DNA of 55,813 nucleotides, taken from positions 1 through 55,813 of the forward strand of contig VBEF01000019.1 in the NCBI GenBank assembly GCA_005881275.1, written 5' to 3'. Of this stretch, positions 23,827 to 35,781 are shown one piece after another (the first letter of the stretch is position 1; the number at the start of each line of letters is the position of its first letter). Origin of the DNA: Chloroflexota bacterium. GTDB taxonomy: Bacteria > Chloroflexota > Dormibacteria > Dormibacterales > Dormibacteraceae. Position numbers and translations under genes: made by a program. The notes beneath the pieces are model-generated. The model did not search any database and was not told where the DNA came from. It saw only the letters and a list, made by a program, of their open reading frames with translations.

Positions 23827-25295
23827 GTGACGGGTCGCGTTGCAAAGGTCATGGTGCTCGTCGCGATCTTTCTCGTTGCGTGCACGCGGAACGCGCCGAC
23901 CGCAACCCACAGCCCAACCCCCTCGCCCAGTGCAGGCGTCATCGCCTGGACCGATTGCGGTGCGGGGTTCCAGTGCGGAACGCTGCAGGTTCCCCTTGAT
24001 TATTCTCGTCCAGAAGGTCGCACGATCAGCCTTGCTGTGGTCCGCACACAGGCCAAGGACAAGGCAGCTCGGGTCGGCTCGTTGCTCGTGAATCCGGGCG
24101 GCCCGGGTGAGTCGGGCATCGAGTATCTGCGGGCAGACATCTCATCGCTCAAGAACCTCAACCAGCGTTTCGATCTCGTGGCTTGGGATCCACGCGGAGT
24201 CGCCGGCAGCACACCCGTAACGTGCGTCGACGGGCCTCAGCTGGATGCATACCTCTCGATCGACTCGGTCCTCGACGACCCGCAGGAAAAACAGGACGCG
24301 ATGCAGGCCGACAAGGACTTCGCCGCCGGGTGTCAGCGGCGGAGCGGAGACCTGCTGCCGTTCATGGACTCGGCGAGCACGGCGCGCGACATGGACCAGA
24401 TCCGCGCCTCGTTGGGCGACGCCAAGCTGACCTATCTCGGGTTCTCGTACGGCACCTACATCGGGCAGTGGTACGCGCACCTGTTCCCCAGTCATGTGCG
24501 CGCGCTGTCACTCGACGGTGTAGTTGATCCGACGGTCTCGGCCAACGACAGCCTGCTCAGTCAGGTTGTCGGCTTCGAGCAAAACCTTCAGGCGTTCCTG
24601 GCCGATTGCAAGGCAAGGTCGACCTGCCTCTTCGGTCAAAACGGGGATCCTGGAACCAAGCTGACATCACTCATGAGCCGCCTCGACACGGCGCCCTTGA
24701 AGGTTGGCGCCCGACAGCTAACTCGTTCGTTGGCGATGACCGCGGTGCTCCAGGCTCTGTACAGCCAGAGTCTTTGGCGACCGCTCGATCAGGGACTCAC
24801 AGGGGCCGACGGTGGTGATGGACGGATCCTTCTGCTGATCGCCGACCTCTACAACCAGCGAAATTCAGACGGCACCTACAAGAACCTCTTCAACGGCGCG
24901 TACCACTCCGCGTTCTGTCTCGACTTTCCCGCACCATCGGACATCGCGGCGTACGACAAGCTTGGGCCCCAGTTTGCGCAGGCCTCTCCGTTTTTCGGAC
25001 CCTGGAGCCAGTACGCCAATCTGCAGTGCGGTTACTGGCCGGCAAAATCGAAAACTACCCAAGGACCGCTGACCGTGACGGGAGCGCCTCCCATCCTGCT
25101 CGTCGGGGGTACGAACGACCCAGCGACTCCCTACGCGGAGTCCCTTTCGGTCAACAAGCAGATCGACGGATCGATTCTGCTGACGCGCCGCGGTAACGGC
25201 CACACGTCATACGACTCGAGCGCTTGCGCCCATGCGGCCGAGGACGCCTATCTCATCGATCTCAAGCTCCCGGCCGCGGGGACCGTCTGCAGCAG

Positions 25296-25299
<4 letters not shown>
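23827..25299 (+). CDS. Secreted S33 family peptidase lipoprotein (tripeptidyl aminopeptidase type)
   Basis: 490 residues from a GTG. A signal peptide ends in the lipobox LVAC at residues 16-19, followed by a Ser/Thr/Pro linker. The alpha/beta hydrolase motifs are [10 protein letters not shown] (oxyanion loop), GFSYGTYIG (Ser nucleophile), GGTNDPATP (acid Asp in the TAP-like C-terminal domain) and NGHTS (His). This is the layout of actinobacterial tripeptidyl aminopeptidases and related exported hydrolases. The stop shares a TTAG with the convergent clpB stop, leaving no room for a separate terminator. Confidence 0.85.
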
Positions 25300-27887
<2,588 letters not shown>

Positions 27888-27949
27888 GTAAGGAGGTCTT
27901 CCACCCGCCCGCGGGGGCGAAACAGCTTTTTGTGCGTATTTTTGGCGGC

Positions 27950-28777
27950 ATGCCAGAGCTGCCAGAGCTGGAGGCACTGCGCCTCCGGATCGCCCCTCGC
28001 GTCGAGGGCAAGCTGATCACCGCGGCCACGGTCAACCCGAAAAAGGCGCACCTGCTGAGGTACCCGGTCGACAACTTTGCCCTGGAGCTGCCGGCCCGGC
28101 GCATCACGTCCCTGACCCGGCGCGGCAAGCACATGGTGTTCGCGACGGAACTCGGCGGCGGAGGCTCCCCGCGATGGCTGGTCATAAACCCGATGCTCGG
28201 GGGCAGATTCCAGATCACCGGCGCTGACACGCCCGTCCCGGCGACCGAAGTCTTCACTTTGCGCATCGAGGGCAAGCAGGAGCTGCGCTATCTCGACTTT
28301 CGGGACATGGGACGGATCTACTGGGTGTCGGACTGCTCGCGGGAGGTTCCCGCATGGGACCCGCAAGGTCCGGAGGCGGATTCGGTCGCCTCGATGGGGC
28401 TGGACATGTTCCGGAAACGGTTGCGGCGATTCCGCGACGAGCTCAAGGACCTGCTGCGCAACCAGGAATTCCTGGCCGGCATCGGCAACGCGTACTCCGA
28501 CGAGATCCTGTTCGAGGCGCGCCTTTTGCCGCTGCGTCGCCGTGCGTCGCTGAAGCCAGAGGAGGAGGAGGCGCTGTACAACGCCATCCCCCTCGTCCTG
28601 TCACGCGCCGTGGAGGCGATCCTGGCCAACCCGAACTACGAAGAGTCGAAGCAGGACCGCTCCTTCATGGCCGTGCATATGAAGGGGGGCAAGATGTGCC
28701 CACGGTGCGGGCACCGGATCAGCCAGCTCGGCTCCAACCGCGAGCCATTGAACTTCTGCCGGGGCTGCCAGCTCTAG
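27950..28777 (+). CDS. Fpg/Nei family DNA glycosylase
   Basis: 275 residues from the ATG giving MPELPELE, with Pro2 as catalytic amine after Met removal and Glu3. [10 protein letters not shown] replaces the usual HLGMTG loop, [19 protein letters not shown] is the H2TH helix, and a CPRCG-...-CRGC zinc finger ends the protein. It excises oxidised bases (8-oxoG, formamidopyrimidines or oxidised pyrimidines) and nicks the abasic site. The altered void-filling loop makes the exact substrate uncertain. Divergent from clpB; stop overlaps DUF2277 (shared CTAG). Confidence 0.9.
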   Translation: MPELPELEALRLRIAPRVEGKLITAATVNPKKAHLLRYPVDNFALELPARRITSLTRRGKHMVFATELGGGGSPRWLVINPMLGGRFQITGADTPVPATEVFTLRIEGKQELRYLDFRDMGRIYWVSDCSREVPAWDPQGPEADSVASMGLDMFRKRLRRFRDELKDLLRNQEFLAGIGNAYSDEILFEARLLPLRRRASLKPEEEEALYNAIPLVLSRAVEAILANPNYEESKQDRSFMAVHMKGGKMCPRCGHRISQLGSNREPLNFCRGCQL

Positions 28778-28998
28778 GCGTGGTGACCGGCGCCGGCCAG
28801 GTTGCTGGCGATGCTCCCCAACAGCCGCTGCGAGGCGACCGTTATCTCGTCGACGGCCTCCTGGAATGCAGCCTCATGGCGGCTGGACGGTTTCGTGAAC
28901 CCGCTCACCTTGCGCACGAACTGACGCGCGGCTTCGCGGATCTCCTCGTCGGTCGCGACTACGTCCGCGCGGCGCAGGGTCTTGATGCTTCTACACAT
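28774..28998 (-). CDS. DUF2277 family protein
   Basis: 74 residues: MCRSIKTLRR at the start, ATDEEIREAARQFVRKVSGFTKPS in the middle and AAFQEAVDEIT later are the family consensus almost residue for residue. A small helical protein, function unknown, common in actinobacteria and Chloroflexi. It ends in a four-base overlap with the convergent glycosylase. Confidence 0.9.
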   Translation of the reverse strand: MCRSIKTLRRADVVATDEEIREAARQFVRKVSGFTKPSSRHEAAFQEAVDEITVASQRLLGSIASNLAGAGHHA

Positions 28999-29023
28999 GG
29001 CTCACAACGATAGAGAAGGCGGG

Positions 29024-29719
29024 TCACCCGCCGCGATGCGGCGGCAGCTCCGGGAGCTCGGGCGGGGCGAGTCTTGACGGATCGAGGCCGGCCCGTTTCA
29101 ACATCGCGCCGGCCAGGCGCTCGTACCGGTGCTCCACGAGGTCTCCCACCGGGTCCGCGCTCGCGCTCATCAGCTGGCGAAAGCTCAGGGTCGAGACCGC
29201 GCGGTAGGCAAGCACAGCACGGGCGGCGTCGGCTCTGCCGGTCATCGAGGCGATCCGCACAAACGCCAGCGCCGCGCCGATCTCTCGCATATCGCGCCAG
29301 CGCCACCCGCCGTAGGGAAGTAGGACGAGAAGGATCGGAGGCAGAGCCACGAGAAGGGCCAACACGATCGCGACCCGAATGATGGCGTCGTGGATGTTTT
29401 GTCCCGCCACAACGAGCTGGTCGCCCGAGTAATGGCGTAGCCCGTCAGCGACGTCCTGCAAGAACTTGGTCAGGAGCGGAATCCCGCCTGGGATTCCGGC
29501 CCGAAACGCGGCTATCCACTGATTGAATGTGGCGCCGGTGTTCTTGATCCCGTCGGCGATGACTTCCAGGCCCATCACGGTCTGGTAGATCAGCCAGCCC
29601 AGGTAGGCCCAGACCACGGTCCAGAACGAGACGATGCTGTCGGCCAACACGCGCAGGAAGGCGGGCCAGCGCCGGTCGGGATAGATCTTGAGCATCATGT
29701 CCCGCGCACGATAATTCAC
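29024..29719 (-). CDS. Hypothetical membrane protein
   Basis: 231 residues. Hydrophobic segments lie at about 25-50 and 110-135 (IIRVAIVLALLVALPPILLVLLP), with an extracytoplasmic loop between them and a charged cytoplasmic C-terminus containing LMSASADPVGDLVEHRYERLA and a Pro-rich end. I recognise no family. In the same direction as DUF2277 and the SIMPL gene. Confidence 0.6.
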   Translation of the reverse strand: MNYRARDMMLKIYPDRRWPAFLRVLADSIVSFWTVVWAYLGWLIYQTVMGLEVIADGIKNTGATFNQWIAAFRAGIPGGIPLLTKFLQDVADGLRHYSGDQLVVAGQNIHDAIIRVAIVLALLVALPPILLVLLPYGGWRWRDMREIGAALAFVRIASMTGRADAARAVLAYRAVSTLSFRQLMSASADPVGDLVEHRYERLAGAMLKRAGLDPSRLAPPELPELPPHRGG

Positions 29720-29757
29720 CGGAAAGGAAAACCGCGCCTCGGCGGCTGCGTCAGACC

Positions 29758-30495
29758 TCAGCCGATCGCGTAATCGACCTCGACGCTGACCTGTACGTCC
29801 ACTTGTCCCACCGGGACTTGAGCGTCCTCCTTGACCGCCGCGCCGAGGCTCAAGGGCATCGGCGGCCTGGTCGACGTCGCCAGATCGCTGATCCGGATCA
29901 CCTGCCCCAGCTTCACGCCCGCGGCCGACGCCATCGCCTGAGCCTTGGCGCGCGCATCCGCGATGGCCAGGGATCGCGCCTCGGCCTGCGCTGACTTGGG
30001 GTCCCCAAAACCAAAGCTGACCGTGACGTTGGTCGCTCCGCCCTCCTGCACGATCGCGTCGAGCGCCTTGCCGACCGTGTCGACGTTATGCCACCTGATC
30101 TGGAGCTGGTGGCTGGCGCGGTAGCCGGTGATTGTCTGCCCGGTCGAGCTGTAAACAGGTCCGACCCAGTAACCGGTCGTGCCCAGATCCTTGTCGGCGA
30201 CGCCGAGCGCTTTGATTCGGCTGATCAACTTGGCGGTCTTGGTCTCAAGGTCGGCCTGTGCCGCCGCAGCAGTGCTCTGCTGGGATTCGATTCCGGAACT
30301 CACGACGGCGAGATCCGGCTTTCTCGAGACGATCGCGTCCCCGCTGGTGAGAATCGCGGGTTCGATGGTCGCGGACGATATGGTCGCGGATGGAATGGCG
30401 AACAACGTCGAGGGCCTGGTGCCGGCGATGACAATCGCCGCCACCGCCAGGGCGCAAGCGATGGCGATCGCAACAGGAGCCGCGGAGACCCGCAT
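29758..30495 (-). CDS. SIMPL domain (DUF541) exported protein
   Basis: 245 residues from ATG 30495. A signal peptide/anchor (VAIAIACALAVAAIVIAG) is followed by the SIMPL pattern: GDAIVSRKPDLAVVSSGIE, then TTGYWVGPVYS, ITGYRASHQLQI and the C-terminal AIADARAKAQAMASAAGVKLGQVIRI. SIMPL/BP26-like proteins are periplasmic or cell-surface proteins that form channel-like oligomers, role unclear. The start codon lies only three bases from the divergent phosphatidyltransferase start. Confidence 0.85.
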   Translation of the reverse strand: MRVSAAPVAIAIACALAVAAIVIAGTRPSTLFAIPSATISSATIEPAILTSGDAIVSRKPDLAVVSSGIESQQSTAAAAQADLETKTAKLISRIKALGVADKDLGTTGYWVGPVYSSTGQTITGYRASHQLQIRWHNVDTVGKALDAIVQEGGATNVTVSFGFGDPKSAQAEARSLAIADARAKAQAMASAAGVKLGQVIRISDLATSTRPPMPLSLGAAVKEDAQVPVGQVDVQVSVEVDYAIG

Positions 30496-30498
30496 GCC

Positions 30499-31200
30499 AT
30501 GAACAACGACCGGCCTGAGCGGGAGGTAACAAAAGCTCGCACGGTGTCCCTGGCGGATGCTTTGACGTGCCTGCGACTGCTCCTCGTGCTGTTGATCTGG
30601 CCTCTTTCCCTCCAGGGCCATGGACGGCTGGTCGGACTTGGGCTGATCGGCGCCGGCGTCACTGATTTTCTTGACGGGTATGTCGCCCGTCGCCTCGGTC
30701 AGTCTTCCCCTCGAGGCGCACGTCTGGATGGGATAGCGGACATCGTGCTCCTCCTGTCAGCGGCGGCGTGGCTCGAGGTGCTTCACCCCGAGATCGTGCG
30801 CGAGAACGTGGGGCTTCTGGTAGCGGCCGCCGCGCTCTATGCGGGCGGCGTGGCGGCCGGCTGGATCGCCTTTCGCCGCGTAGTCGATCCGCGGCAGCTT
30901 GCTTCGAAGATCGCAGGCGGCCTTCTTTACCTGTTTGCCATCACCTCACTCCTGACCGGCGCCTACGAGCCGCTTCTGCTGAGGATTGCGGTGTTGGCGC
31001 TGATGATCTCCTCTGTGGAGGGGATCATCGCCGCCGTCGGGCGAAGGCTGGCCGAGAGCAGGACCATCCAGGCCAAAGGTATCGCCAGCAACACGCGCTC
31101 CCACGCCCCCCACGCGTCGAACGGTGTTGCGAGCAACGCGAGTCCGATCACGAGCATCCCGAGCTCGCCGATACCCACGACCAACGACAGCGAGCCGTAA
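30499..31200 (+). CDS. CDP-alcohol phosphatidyltransferase
   Basis: 233 residues from ATG 30499; a GTG at 30544 is a possible alternative start. The full catalytic signature D-x2-DG-x2-AR-x8-G-x3-D-x3-D is present (TDFLDGYVARR ... GARLDGIAD near residues 53-79). Six hydrophobic helices are visible, the last around residues 155-175. The enzyme joins a CDP-diacylglycerol to an alcohol such as glycerol-phosphate or inositol-phosphate; the acceptor is not evident. The Ser/Thr-rich tail after the last helix is encoded opposite the DUF998 gene (238-base overlap). Confidence 0.85.
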   Translation: MNNDRPEREVTKARTVSLADALTCLRLLLVLLIWPLSLQGHGRLVGLGLIGAGVTDFLDGYVARRLGQSSPRGARLDGIADIVLLLSAAAWLEVLHPEIVRENVGLLVAAAALYAGGVAAGWIAFRRVVDPRQLASKIAGGLLYLFAITSLLTGAYEPLLLRIAVLALMISSVEGIIAAVGRRLAESRTIQAKGIASNTRSHAPHASNGVASNASPITSIPSSPIPTTNDSEP

Positions 31201-31592
31201 ACGCGCGCGAGGGTCAGCGGCGCGGCGGTCAGCCCGAGCACGGCGATCGCGGAGAACAAGCGATGCAACGCCGTTGCGCCTGCCGACCCAGGATCCAGGC
31301 GGACCATCGCGGCACCTCCCAACGCCACTCCCGAGACAGTCAGCGCGACACGGCCGGCCAACACATTCGGGCTGAGAGTGAGGGCAAGCGCGAAGCACGT
31401 CAGGGCGATGAGGGAGATCGACACGTCAACGACGGCCGCGGCCCAAACGCCCGGCACAGCAAGCCTGCTGACCGTGCGCGACATCGCGTCATAACCTGGC
31501 GTCAACGCCCCCGCGACGATCACCGCCGCCACAGCGGCCAGAGGGGAAGCGATTCCGATGACGCGGCAGATTCGAATCACTCGTCCGGCCAC
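30963..31592 (-). CDS. DUF998 family membrane protein
   Basis: 209 residues with six hydrophobic segments. The start (IASPLAAVAAVIVAGALTPGYDAMSRTVSRLA) is the DUF998 consensus (G...a...l..pgY....n.iS.L). Function unknown. The start overlaps the DUF2087 stop by 16 bases, and the 3' half lies antisense to the end of the CDP-alcohol phosphatidyltransferase gene. Confidence 0.75.
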   Translation of the reverse strand: MAGRVIRICRVIGIASPLAAVAAVIVAGALTPGYDAMSRTVSRLAVPGVWAAAVVDVSISLIALTCFALALTLSPNVLAGRVALTVSGVALGGAAMVRLDPGSAGATALHRLFSAIAVLGLTAAPLTLARVYGSLSLVVGIGELGMLVIGLALLATPFDAWGAWERVLLAIPLAWMVLLSASLRPTAAMIPSTEEIISANTAILSRSGS

Positions 31593-31891
31593 GCCGGCGG
31601 GTCGTAACCGACGTTGGCCACACTCCCGGTTCGCCAGTACACGCCTCGCCTGCGCTGCATCAGCTCCTCGTCGACGAGATACCGGCGCAGAGCTGCGAAA
31701 TCGGGATGACGCCGCGAAATTATCCGGTTCACCTCGGCCTCAGGGTAGAGACGGCCCGGCTGAAAATCTTCGACCATCCAGCGCAGCACGGCCAGCCGCT
31801 TCTTGCGCTGGACCGGAATCGCGATCAGCCGGCCGGCTACATCGATGAAAGTCTCGAGAACGCGGTCGTCATCGCCAGGGACTCGGGACAT
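31577..31891 (-). CDS. DUF2087 domain protein
   Basis: 104 residues. IPVQRKKRLAVLRWMVEDF, then YPEAEVNRIISRRHPDFAALRRYLVDEELMQR and GVYWR form the DUF2087 pattern, a winged-helix-like small domain often found in regulators. It probably forms a two-gene unit with DUF998. Whether it binds DNA is not known. Confidence 0.85.
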   Translation of the reverse strand: MSRVPGDDDRVLETFIDVAGRLIAIPVQRKKRLAVLRWMVEDFQPGRLYPEAEVNRIISRRHPDFAALRRYLVDEELMQRRRGVYWRTGSVANVGYDPPAWPDE

Positions 31892-32015
31892 CCGCCGCTA
31901 GCACAAACAGCTCGTCATCGAGAAGCTTGCTCAGCTCGATGCGCCGAAGCGTTCGGCGATTGTGGCCGGCGTCACTGGACCATATGTTGGCAGAGCCGCG
32001 CGTCCGGCCGCGATC

Positions 32016-33545
32016 TCAGCAGCCCGTGCGGCGGGCGGCGGCGGCCTGCGCGTCTGACCAGTTGAACGCCGCGACGGGCGGTGAATAAGTCCGGGTTCCG
32101 GCACACGCGACCCGGTCTATCTGTCCCCGCAGCGTCGTGTCGACCGAGGACCGCGAGGCGAGGAGAGCCGGTGTGGCATCGCTCGACAGCTGCGACAGAT
32201 ACTCGCCGTCAATCTTGTGAGCCGTCTGCGCGTGGCTCGTGTTGAGTGACACGATCAGCGCTTCAGGGTTGACGAAATTGAGGCCGAGAAGCACGGCTGT
32301 GGCCGTTGTCAGCATCGCGCCGACAAACCACCGACGTCGCGACCAGACACCTAGAAAATCGACTGCGAGCAGCAGGAAGACGACCGCAACCCAGACGGCA
32401 AAGACATGGCTGTAGAGGCGGAGCATCGTGAAGCCATAGGCCTCTTCGTAGAGGCTCAGGCGGCGGAAGGCGACCACATCGATCATCAATGTCAGCGCGA
32501 TCGCGCACTGGGCGAGGACCATGAACGCACGTGCGCCTCGGCGGTCAGAGAACTTGCTTATCCGGCTGAACAGGAACAGCACGGCGAGTGTGATGCCGCT
32601 CACCCACAGCAGCTGAAAGAAGCCCGAGCGCGCGTAGTCCGAGTAGGTGACGCCCGCCGATCTCAACGTATCGGCCGCGCCGCCCGTCGCCGCCAGAACC
32701 TGGGCCACGGCAAACGCCGCGAAGATCGCGTCGAGAACCGCCAGGACCACGAGGGCCTCGGTGGCGCCGAGTCGCCAGAGCGGGCCGTTCACCCTCTCCA
32801 GCGGTTCCGACGCGGCCAGGCGGAGCAAGCCCGCAACACCGAGCGCGCCAAGGACCACGAATACGGCGTCCAGGATGAGCTGGCCGGCGTCGATGTTGAG
32901 ATTGAAGAAGGACGCGAACACCGGATCGGCTGAGGCGAGGAGCCCGGCGATAACAGCCGCGATGGGGAGCGCGATGGCCACACCGCGGATGACCGGTGCA
33001 GCCGAGCGCAGGCGAAATCGTGCCCGGAGGGCCGGTCGGGCGACAAACCCGGCGCCGGCGGTGAGCTGAACCAGTCCCTGGAAGGCGCGAGCCGCAAGCT
33101 CGGAGACGCCAAGGTCGAACGTCGAGCCGCGAACAGCGAGCGACGCGGCCAGGCCCAGGAGTCCGATCGCGACCAAGAGGTCTGGCACCAAGAGCCAGGG
33201 GCTGGCGCGCATCGTGAACCAGCACGCGAACAGAGCGGCGAGCGCCACAAGAAGACGAGATTCGAACCGCGCCAGACCGCCTACTCGAACCACCGCCAGC
33301 GCCGCCACCACGAAGGTCAGCGACGCGGCCAGGCCAAAGGTGCCCGTGCGCAGCCACTGGTCGGCGACAATCCCAACGAGCAGGGCGGAACCCAGAGCGG
33401 CGAGGGTGGCGCTGGATCGAACGCGGGCCGTGGCCCAGACGGGAGGCGGTGCCGAGGCAGCCACGGGGAGCCACTGACTTCCGTCCCAACGCCAACGCCC
33501 GTCCGGAGACAGTTGACCGACGCGAGCAGGAGTGACGTCCGCCAC
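32016..33545 (-). CDS. DUF4173/DUF4153 polytopic membrane protein
   Basis: 509 residues. The N-terminus has a short cytoplasmic WW-like motif SPDGRWRWDGSQWLPV, seen ahead of membrane domains in actinobacterial proteins. About twelve helices follow; TYSDYARSGFFQLLWVS near residue 300 is the DUF4153/4173 hallmark. The last ~90 residues are extracytoplasmic. Function unknown. Confidence 0.75.
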   Translation of the reverse strand: MADVTPARVGQLSPDGRWRWDGSQWLPVAASAPPPVWATARVRSSATLAALGSALLVGIVADQWLRTGTFGLAASLTFVVAALAVVRVGGLARFESRLLVALAALFACWFTMRASPWLLVPDLLVAIGLLGLAASLAVRGSTFDLGVSELAARAFQGLVQLTAGAGFVARPALRARFRLRSAAPVIRGVAIALPIAAVIAGLLASADPVFASFFNLNIDAGQLILDAVFVVLGALGVAGLLRLAASEPLERVNGPLWRLGATEALVVLAVLDAIFAAFAVAQVLAATGGAADTLRSAGVTYSDYARSGFFQLLWVSGITLAVLFLFSRISKFSDRRGARAFMVLAQCAIALTLMIDVVAFRRLSLYEEAYGFTMLRLYSHVFAVWVAVVFLLLAVDFLGVWSRRRWFVGAMLTTATAVLLGLNFVNPEALIVSLNTSHAQTAHKIDGEYLSQLSSDATPALLASRSSVDTTLRGQIDRVACAGTRTYSPPVAAFNWSDAQAAAARRTGC

Positions 33546-33669
33546 CTCTGGCTGGAACGGTTGAAACGGGCCGGATGGTTACGGTTGCCCGCCGAACACC
33601 CGGTCAGGTTCGCCCGTTCGACCGAGAATAGCCCCGCACACTGTCTGCTGTTTGAAGTGGGAGGCGGCG

Positions 33670-34377
33670 ATGAGTTTCGAAACGCGCGGACAAGAGCGGC
33701 CGGCTGGAGGCCCTGGCTCGGCCACGGCCGAAGGCGTGAGCATGCAGATTCTGTCGACCGAGCACTGGAGCCTGCTCGCGACTCGATCGCTGGGCTACAC
33801 CGAATTCTTCAGCCGCGCAAACATGTTCTTTTCCGTGCTGTCGGGAGCGGTCATCGCGCTGGCCCTCATCGCCCAGGCGGGTCGTTTTGAAACGTTCATC
33901 GCCGCGGCCATCTTGCTACTGGCGATCACGTTCTTCGTCGGCCTGGCGACGATCGCTCGGATTGCGCAGCTCAACTACGAAGATACCCTCTGGGTGACGG
34001 GGATGAACCGCATCAGGCACGCCTACCTGGAGCTGCACCCTGAGCTGACGCAGTACTTCGTCACTTCCAAGCACGACGACATGCTCGGCATCTTCACGAC
34101 TCTTGGCCTGGCCCAAGTGCTCCCCGGCCGGCGCCTCCTAACCGATCTGGGACATAGCCTTACAACCCTTCCAGGGATGCTGACGATCATCGTGGCCGTC
34201 GTGGCCGGGGCCTGGGGGGCAGTCGTATCCGTAGCCTTGGGCTTCCCTCAACTGTTGGCCGTCGCAGCAGGTGTGGGGTGTTTCCTCATCACGATGGTTG
34301 GAAGCTCCATCTGGGGCCAACGAGTGGTCCGGAGGTTCGCGAAGGGGACGGCAGCGCAGTTTCCCTCACCCAGTTGA
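33670..34377 (+). CDS. Hypothetical four-helix membrane protein
   Basis: 235 residues from ATG 33670 with GGGAGGCG just upstream; a start at 33652 lacks a site. After a disordered N-terminus, STEHWSLLATRSLGYTEFFSRANMFFSVLSGAVIALALIA leads into a helical pair, a soluble segment (NYEDTLWVTGMNRIRHAYLE) and two more helices. The layout resembles small signalling membrane domains (SLATT-like), but I do not claim membership. Confidence 0.6.
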   Translation: MSFETRGQERPAGGPGSATAEGVSMQILSTEHWSLLATRSLGYTEFFSRANMFFSVLSGAVIALALIAQAGRFETFIAAAILLLAITFFVGLATIARIAQLNYEDTLWVTGMNRIRHAYLELHPELTQYFVTSKHDDMLGIFTTLGLAQVLPGRRLLTDLGHSLTTLPGMLTIIVAVVAGAWGAVVSVALGFPQLLAVAAGVGCFLITMVGSSIWGQRVVRRFAKGTAAQFPSPS

Positions 34378-34416
34378 GGAGCGCGCCTCGCAGACTCGCC
34401 GGAGCGGCGAAGTTGG

Positions 34417-34505
34417 CGGAGGGGCTGGGATTTGAACCCAGGATAGGCTTGCACCTATAACAGTTTTCAAGACTGTCGCCATCAACCGGACTCGGCCACC
34501 CCTCC
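34417..34505 (-). tRNA. tRNA-Ser (TGA anticodon)
   Basis: On the minus strand, acceptor GGAGGGG (34505-34499) pairs with CCCCTCC (34424-34418), discriminator G at 34417. Anticodon stem ACAGT/ACTGT with loop CTTGAAA gives TGA, reading UCA. Class II variable arm and T-arm CTGGG-TTCAAAT-CCCAG are present. CCA is not encoded. It lies 13 bases downstream of serS, the gene for its own synthetase. Confidence 0.95.
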
Positions 34506-34518
34506 GGGGCACACGCGA

Positions 34519-35781
34519 TTATCGCGCCCCGATCAGTTCTACCCCGCCCATGTACGGCTTCAACACCTCAGGCACCGAGATCATGCCGTCTGTCCGCTGA
34601 TAGGTCTCCATGATTGCGTCGATCGTGCGCGTGAGGGCGAGGCCCGAGCCGTTGATGGTGTGGGCGAACCTCGGCGGCGCCCCGCGTTCCGGCCGGTAGC
34701 GGATGTTGGCTCGCATCGCCTGGAAGTCGTTGAAGGTCGAGCACGACGACACCTCGAGATGGCGATCGAGGCCCGGCGCCCAGGCCTCGAGGTCATATTT
34801 CTTGTACTGCGCGAATCCCATGTCGCCCGTGCACATTGCCAACACCCGGTAGTGCAGACCGAGACGCTGGAGAATGTCCTCGGCATCGCGCGTCAGCTGC
34901 TCGAACTCATCCAGCGAGGTCTCTGCGCTCGTCACCTTGACGAGCTCCACCTTTGAAAACTGGTGCAGGCGGATCAAACCGCGGGTGTCCTTGCCCGCGG
35001 CGCCCGCCTCCGTACGCCAGGAAGGCGCGTAGGCGACGTATTTCAGAGGAAGCCGGTCGGGTTCCAGGATTTCGTCGCGATGAAAGTTCGTGAGAGGCAC
35101 TTCCGCTGTGGGGATGAGCCAGAGATCGCGGCCTTCGACCTTGAAGGCGGCGTCGGCAAACTTGGGCAGGTTCGCCGTGCCCACCATGGATGCGGAGTTC
35201 ACCAACATCGGTGGCCAGACTTCCTTGTAGCCGTGCTCGCGCGTGTGCACGTCGAGCATGAACTGGACCATCGCGCGCTCGAGCCGCGCTCCGTCGCCTA
35301 GCAGGAAGGCAAAACGCGAACCCGCGACACGCGCCGCGTGCTCGAAGTCCATGATGCCAAGCGCCTCACCGAGGTCGTAATGCGTACGCGGGGCAAAGCC
35401 GAGGTCAGGCTTGCTCCCCCACTCCCGGACGACCACGTTTTCGGCCTCGGTCTTCCCGATCGGCACCGAGTCATGAAAGATGTTTGGCACGCGCAGCAGC
35501 AGATCGTCAAGCTCGCGTTTCACCGACTCCGCGACAGCAAGCTCGCGCTTGCCGGTATCGGCCATCTGGCGCAGACGTTCCTTGAGTACCTCGTCGCGCG
35601 TCCTGGCGAACTCCTTGGAGAGCTTGTTCTGCTCCTCCTTGATTTTTTCGGCCGCGGTGAGGTGTTCGCGCCACGTAGTGTCCAGCCGCAGGATCTCGTC
35701 GACGGGCGCCGGTTCGGCCTTGAGCTCGGCGGCGCGCCGGACGACATCTGGGTTCTTGCGGATGAAGGCCAGCGACAGCAT
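34519..35781 (-). CDS. serS: Seryl-tRNA synthetase
   Basis: 420 residues. The N-terminal tRNA-binding coiled coil (~30-100, EEQNKLSKEFARTRDE) is followed by the class II core: PTAEVPLTNFHRDE near residue 225 (Ser site), motif 2 SWRTEAGAAGKDTRGLIRLHQF, SSCSTFNDFQAMR and motif 3 GSGLALTRTIDAIMET. Its ATG overlaps the lysS stop by one base (TGATG). A tRNA-Ser follows in the same direction. Confidence 0.97.
   Translation of the reverse strand: MLSLAFIRKNPDVVRRAAELKAEPAPVDEILRLDTTWREHLTAAEKIKEEQNKLSKEFARTRDEVLKERLRQMADTGKRELAVAESVKRELDDLLLRVPNIFHDSVPIGKTEAENVVVREWGSKPDLGFAPRTHYDLGEALGIMDFEHAARVAGSRFAFLLGDGARLERAMVQFMLDVHTREHGYKEVWPPMLVNSASMVGTANLPKFADAAFKVEGRDLWLIPTAEVPLTNFHRDEILEPDRLPLKYVAYAPSWRTEAGAAGKDTRGLIRLHQFSKVELVKVTSAETSLDEFEQLTRDAEDILQRLGLHYRVLAMCTGDMGFAQYKKYDLEAWAPGLDRHLEVSSCSTFNDFQAMRANIRYRPERGAPPRFAHTINGSGLALTRTIDAIMETYQRTDGMISVPEVLKPYMGGVELIGAR

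Noticed and set aside
31892-32015. Possible gene remnant between DUF2087 and DUF4173 genes
   Set aside because: A minus-strand stretch reads plausibly (GPVTPATIAERFGASS) but has no start and only about 35 codons.
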